This document shows, piece after piece, positions 6,429 through 8,857 of a stretch of DNA of 8,857 bases. The notes under the pieces are model-generated. The model had not been told where the DNA came from and ran no database searches. It worked only from the letters and a program-made list of their open reading frames with translations. The position numbers and the translations under genes are program-made. Position 1 is the first letter of the stretch. The number at the start of each line of letters is the position of its first letter. This DNA is from Acidobacteriota bacterium. Its GTDB lineage: Bacteria > Acidobacteriota > Terriglobia > Terriglobales > SCQP01. The stretch is taken from the NCBI GenBank assembly GCA_021823305.1, contig JAKAOE010000024.1, positions 1,939-10,795 of the forward strand, read 5' to 3'.

Positions 6429-8171
6429 ATGGCCACAGGGCAGCAGGCGCCGCCGTTGACCGACATCGCCGGTTTCATGCTGGAGGTGAGCGATTTGGTG
6501 AACGGGACGCTGGACCTGGACCAGGTGCTGCACCGGGTGGCGGAGCTGGTGCGGCGGGTGGTGAACTACGAGATTTTCGCCATCCTGCTGTTGAACGAGC
6601 GCACCCAGGAGCTGCGCATCCGGCTGGCGGTGGGGCACCTGCCGGAGGTGGTGGAGCAGGTGCGGGTGAAGCTGGGGCTCGGGGTAACCGGCAAGGCGGC
6701 GGCGACGCGGCAGCCGCAGCGGGTGAACGACGTGAGCGCCGAGCCCAACTACATTCCGGCGCTGACGGGGATCGGGAGCGAGCTGGCGGTGCCGATCCTG
6801 TGGAAGAACGAAACGATCGGGGTGATCGACATCCAGGCGCCGGAGCGGAACGCGTTCTCGGAGGCGCACCTGCAGGCGCTGGTGCTGATCGCCAGCCGGA
6901 TCGCGAGCGCGATCGAGAACGCCAAGCTGTACCGCAACGCGGTGCAGCGGGAGAAGACGCTGGCGCTGCTGAACGACATCAGCCGGGAGATGACCTCGAT
7001 CTTGTCGCTGGACGACCTGCTGACGCGGACGGCGGAGATGGTGCGGCGGGTGATCGAGTACCAGCTCTTCAGCGTGCTGATGCTGAACGAGGCGGGCGAC
7101 AAGCTGGAGCACCGGATCTCGGTGAAGCTGGGCGAGCACATCCAGATCAAGCACGACATTCCGGTGGGCCGGGGGATCACCGGGGCGGCGATGGCGGCGC
7201 GCGAGGCGGTGGTGGTGAAGGACGTGCGCGAGGATGCGCGCTACATCGAGGTGAACCCGGACGTGCGCAGCGAGCTGGCGGTGCCGCTGGTGCACCAGGA
7301 CCAGGTGCTGGGGGTGCTGGATTTGGAGCACACGCGCAAGGGCTACTACACCGAGCGGCACGCGCGCACGATGAGCACGCTGGCGGCGCAGATGGCGGTG
7401 GCGATGGCGAACGCGCGGCTCTACCAGCAGGTGGTGCGGGCGGAGCGCAAGATGGAGCGCGACCTGCGCATGGCGCAGGAGGTGCAGGAGCACCTGCTGC
7501 CGGCGCGGGTGCCGGAGCTGCCGCACCTGCGGATCGCGGCGCGGACGGTGGCGGCGCGGCAATTGGGCGGCGACCTGTACGACTTCATCCCCTACCGCGG
7601 GCAGCGGACGGCGATCGCGGTGGGGGACGTGAGCGGCAAGGGGGCGGGGGCGGCGCTGTACGGGGCGGTGGTGAGCGGGGTGCTGCGGATGCAGGCGGGG
7701 CGGCATCCGGCGCCGGCGGAGATGCTGGCGGCGGTGAACCAGGCGCTGCTGGAGCGGCAGGTGGAGTCGCAGTTCATGACGCTGATCTACGCGCTGTGGT
7801 CGGAGCGCAGCCGGCGGCTGCAGATCGCCAACTCGGGGCTGCCGTATCCGATCCACGTGACCGCGCAGGGCTGCCACATCGTTCCGGCGGCGGGGATTCC
7901 GCTGGGGATGCTGGAGGGCTCGCGCTACGAGGAGAAGACGCTGCGGCTGGCGCCCGGGGAGATGGTGGTGTGCGTGAGCGACGGGATCACGGAGTTTCTC
8001 AACCGCGCCGGGGAGGAGTACGGGCGGGCGCGGCTGGAGCGGCTGCTGCGCCAAGTGGCGGCGGAGGAGGCGGAGACGGTGCTGGAGGCGATCTTCGCCG
8101 ACTCGGAGAAGTTCGGGCAGGGGCTGGCGGCGCCGGACGACCGCACGGTGGTGGTGCTGAAGGCGGTTTAG
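6429..8171 (+). CDS. Tandem-GAF SpoIIE/RsbU-type PP2C serine phosphatase
   Basis: This 580-residue cytoplasmic sensor-phosphatase likely dephosphorylates an anti-sigma-factor antagonist or similar protein in response to a ligand. Two GAF domains are visible (about 18-168 and 182-333). They are clear duplicates, with AELVRRVVNYEIFAILLLNE against AEMVRRVIEYQLFSVLMLNE, and SELAVPI (117-123) against SELAVPL (281-287), both 164 residues apart. A helical linker (about 333-360) leads to the phosphatase domain with GGDLYD (380-385), GDVSGKG (399-405), ANSG (467-470), SDGITE (517-522) and the final DDRT (570-573). The metal-binding Asp residues are all present, so it should be active. There is no membrane segment, receiver or kinase domain. 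The GAF ligand cannot be told from sequence. No STAS or anti-sigma partner is in the window. It is followed 11 nt later by lysA. Codons end in G or C far more often than in the RiPP genes upstream. Confidence 0.93.
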   Translation: MATGQQAPPLTDIAGFMLEVSDLVNGTLDLDQVLHRVAELVRRVVNYEIFAILLLNERTQELRIRLAVGHLPEVVEQVRVKLGLGVTGKAAATRQPQRVNDVSAEPNYIPALTGIGSELAVPILWKNETIGVIDIQAPERNAFSEAHLQALVLIASRIASAIENAKLYRNAVQREKTLALLNDISREMTSILSLDDLLTRTAEMVRRVIEYQLFSVLMLNEAGDKLEHRISVKLGEHIQIKHDIPVGRGITGAAMAAREAVVVKDVREDARYIEVNPDVRSELAVPLVHQDQVLGVLDLEHTRKGYYTERHARTMSTLAAQMAVAMANARLYQQVVRAERKMERDLRMAQEVQEHLLPARVPELPHLRIAARTVAARQLGGDLYDFIPYRGQRTAIAVGDVSGKGAGAALYGAVVSGVLRMQAGRHPAPAEMLAAVNQALLERQVESQFMTLIYALWSERSRRLQIANSGLPYPIHVTAQGCHIVPAAGIPLGMLEGSRYEEKTLRLAPGEMVVCVSDGITEFLNRAGEEYGRARLERLLRQVAAEEAETVLEAIFADSEKFGQGLAAPDDRTVVVLKAV

Positions 8172-8182
8172 GCGCGGAACGC

Positions 8183-8857
8183 ATGCGCAGCATTCGCACC
8201 CGCAGTGGCTCGGCCACCTTTCGCTCAGGGCGTCTCCAAGTTGCCGCAAATGGGCGGCTGGAGGCAAACGGGGTGGCGCTGGAGGCGCTGGCGCGGCGCT
8301 TCGGCACGCCGCTCTACGTCTACGACTTCGACGCGATCCATGCGGCATATCGGGCCTATTCACGCGCCTTCGCGGGCTGGGAGCACCTGATTTGCGCGGC
8401 GGTGAAGGCGAACGGCAACCTGGCGCTGCTGCGGCGGCTGGCGGCATGGGGCAGCGGCTTCGACGTGGTGAGCGGGGGCGAGCTGGCGCGGGTGCGGCGG
8501 GCGGGCGGGGACGCGGGCAAGGTGGTGTACAGCGGGGTGGGCAAGACGGCGGCGGAGATGGACCAGGCGCTGGCGGCGGGGATTCTGCTGTTCCAGGTGG
8601 AGAGCGAGCCGGAGCTGGAGCTGCTGGCGGAGCGGGCGGCGAAGCGGCGGCGGAAAGCGCGCTTCGGGCTGCGGGTGAACCCGGACGTGGCGGCGGCGAC
8701 GCATCCGCACATCGCGACCGGGGAGCGCGGGCACAAGTTCGGAGTGGCGATGGAGGAGGCGGAGCGGCTCTACCTGCGCAGCCGGCGGGGGGCGATGGGG
8801 CGGTGGCTGGAGGCGGAGGCGATCGGCTTCCACATCGGCTCGCAGATTCTGGAGACC
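8183..8857 (+). CDS. lysA: Diaminopimelate decarboxylase, 5' part (runs off the window)
   Basis: The first 225 residues (of about 420 usual) of the PLP enzyme that converts meso-diaminopimelate to L-lysine, the last step of lysine synthesis in the cytoplasm. The alanine-racemase-type barrel is evident: YVYDFDAI (45-52), AAVKANGN (72-79) with Lys75 as the PLP Schiff-base lysine, GFDVVSGGEL (92-101), VYSGVGKT (115-122), RVNPDV (164-169), TGERGHKFGV (179-188) and HIGSQI (217-222). The usual Tyr of YAVKAN is replaced (Cys71-Ala-Ala-Val-Lys). The N-terminus has an extra basic segment (about 1-17) before the conserved part. ATG 8183 is the plausible start, though its ribosome binding site is poor (GGA only). 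It follows the phosphatase by 11 nt and is probably on the same transcript. Other PLP decarboxylases of this fold-type (ornithine/arginine, or carboxynorspermidine) are less likely given the KFGV and HIGSQ motifs. Confidence 0.9.
   Translation, partial: MRSIRTRSGSATFRSGRLQVAANGRLEANGVALEALARRFGTPLYVYDFDAIHAAYRAYSRAFAGWEHLICAAVKANGNLALLRRLAAWGSGFDVVSGGELARVRRAGGDAGKVVYSGVGKTAAEMDQALAAGILLFQVESEPELELLAERAAKRRRKARFGLRVNPDVAAATHPHIATGERGHKFGVAMEEAERLYLRSRRGAMGRWLEAEAIGFHIGSQILET

Noticed and set aside
5952..8447. 831-codon open frame on the minus strand opposite the lipoprotein 3' end, the phosphatase and the start of lysA
   Set aside because: Its product is a low-complexity string rich in Arg, His, Pro and Leu with no domain. 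It is the mirror of G/C-ending codons in the clear + strand genes.

Overview
The window is GC-rich and densely coded, with every supported gene on the + strand. The clearest taxonomic clue is the large two-module FtsX/MacB-type permease at 2863-5229. Its architecture is that of the acidobacterial duplicated orphan permeases (ADOP), so an acidobacterium is the best guess. This is an inference from one family plus base composition.

Positions 1-6395 look like one gene cluster for a ribosomally made, modified peptide (RiPP). In order it holds: the 3' part of an exporter-type ABC transporter (1-1443); a 62-residue precursor with a double-glycine leader (1545-1733); an ATP-grasp peptide ligase of the microviridin/graspetide maturase type (1816-2859); an ADOP-like permease (2863-5229); and a predicted lipoprotein (5241-6395). 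The gaps are 101, 82, 3 and 11 nt. The working model is that the ATP-grasp enzyme forms side-chain ester or amide rings in the Ser/Thr-rich, Asp-rich core, and the ABC transporter cuts after Gly-Gly and exports the product. The permease and lipoprotein would give export, release or self-protection. The transporter's N-terminus, where a C39 peptidase would sit, lies outside the window. The precursor and its pairing with this maturase are the most novel part. The 82-nt gap after the precursor carries two overlapping, mutually exclusive hairpins that may set the precursor:maturase ratio.

Positions 6429-8857 look like ordinary chromosome: a tandem-GAF SpoIIE/RsbU-type PP2C phosphatase (6429-8171), then, 11 nt later, the 5' part of lysA for diaminopimelate decarboxylase (8183 to the window end). 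Codon use is visibly more G/C-ending here than in the cluster, so a compositional boundary falls near 6400. A TAGAAT hexamer just upstream of the phosphatase ATG suggests a promoter giving a leaderless or near-leaderless mRNA.

I saw no RNA genes, insertion sequences, CRISPR arrays or attachment sites. No gene-free stretch exceeds about 100 nt.
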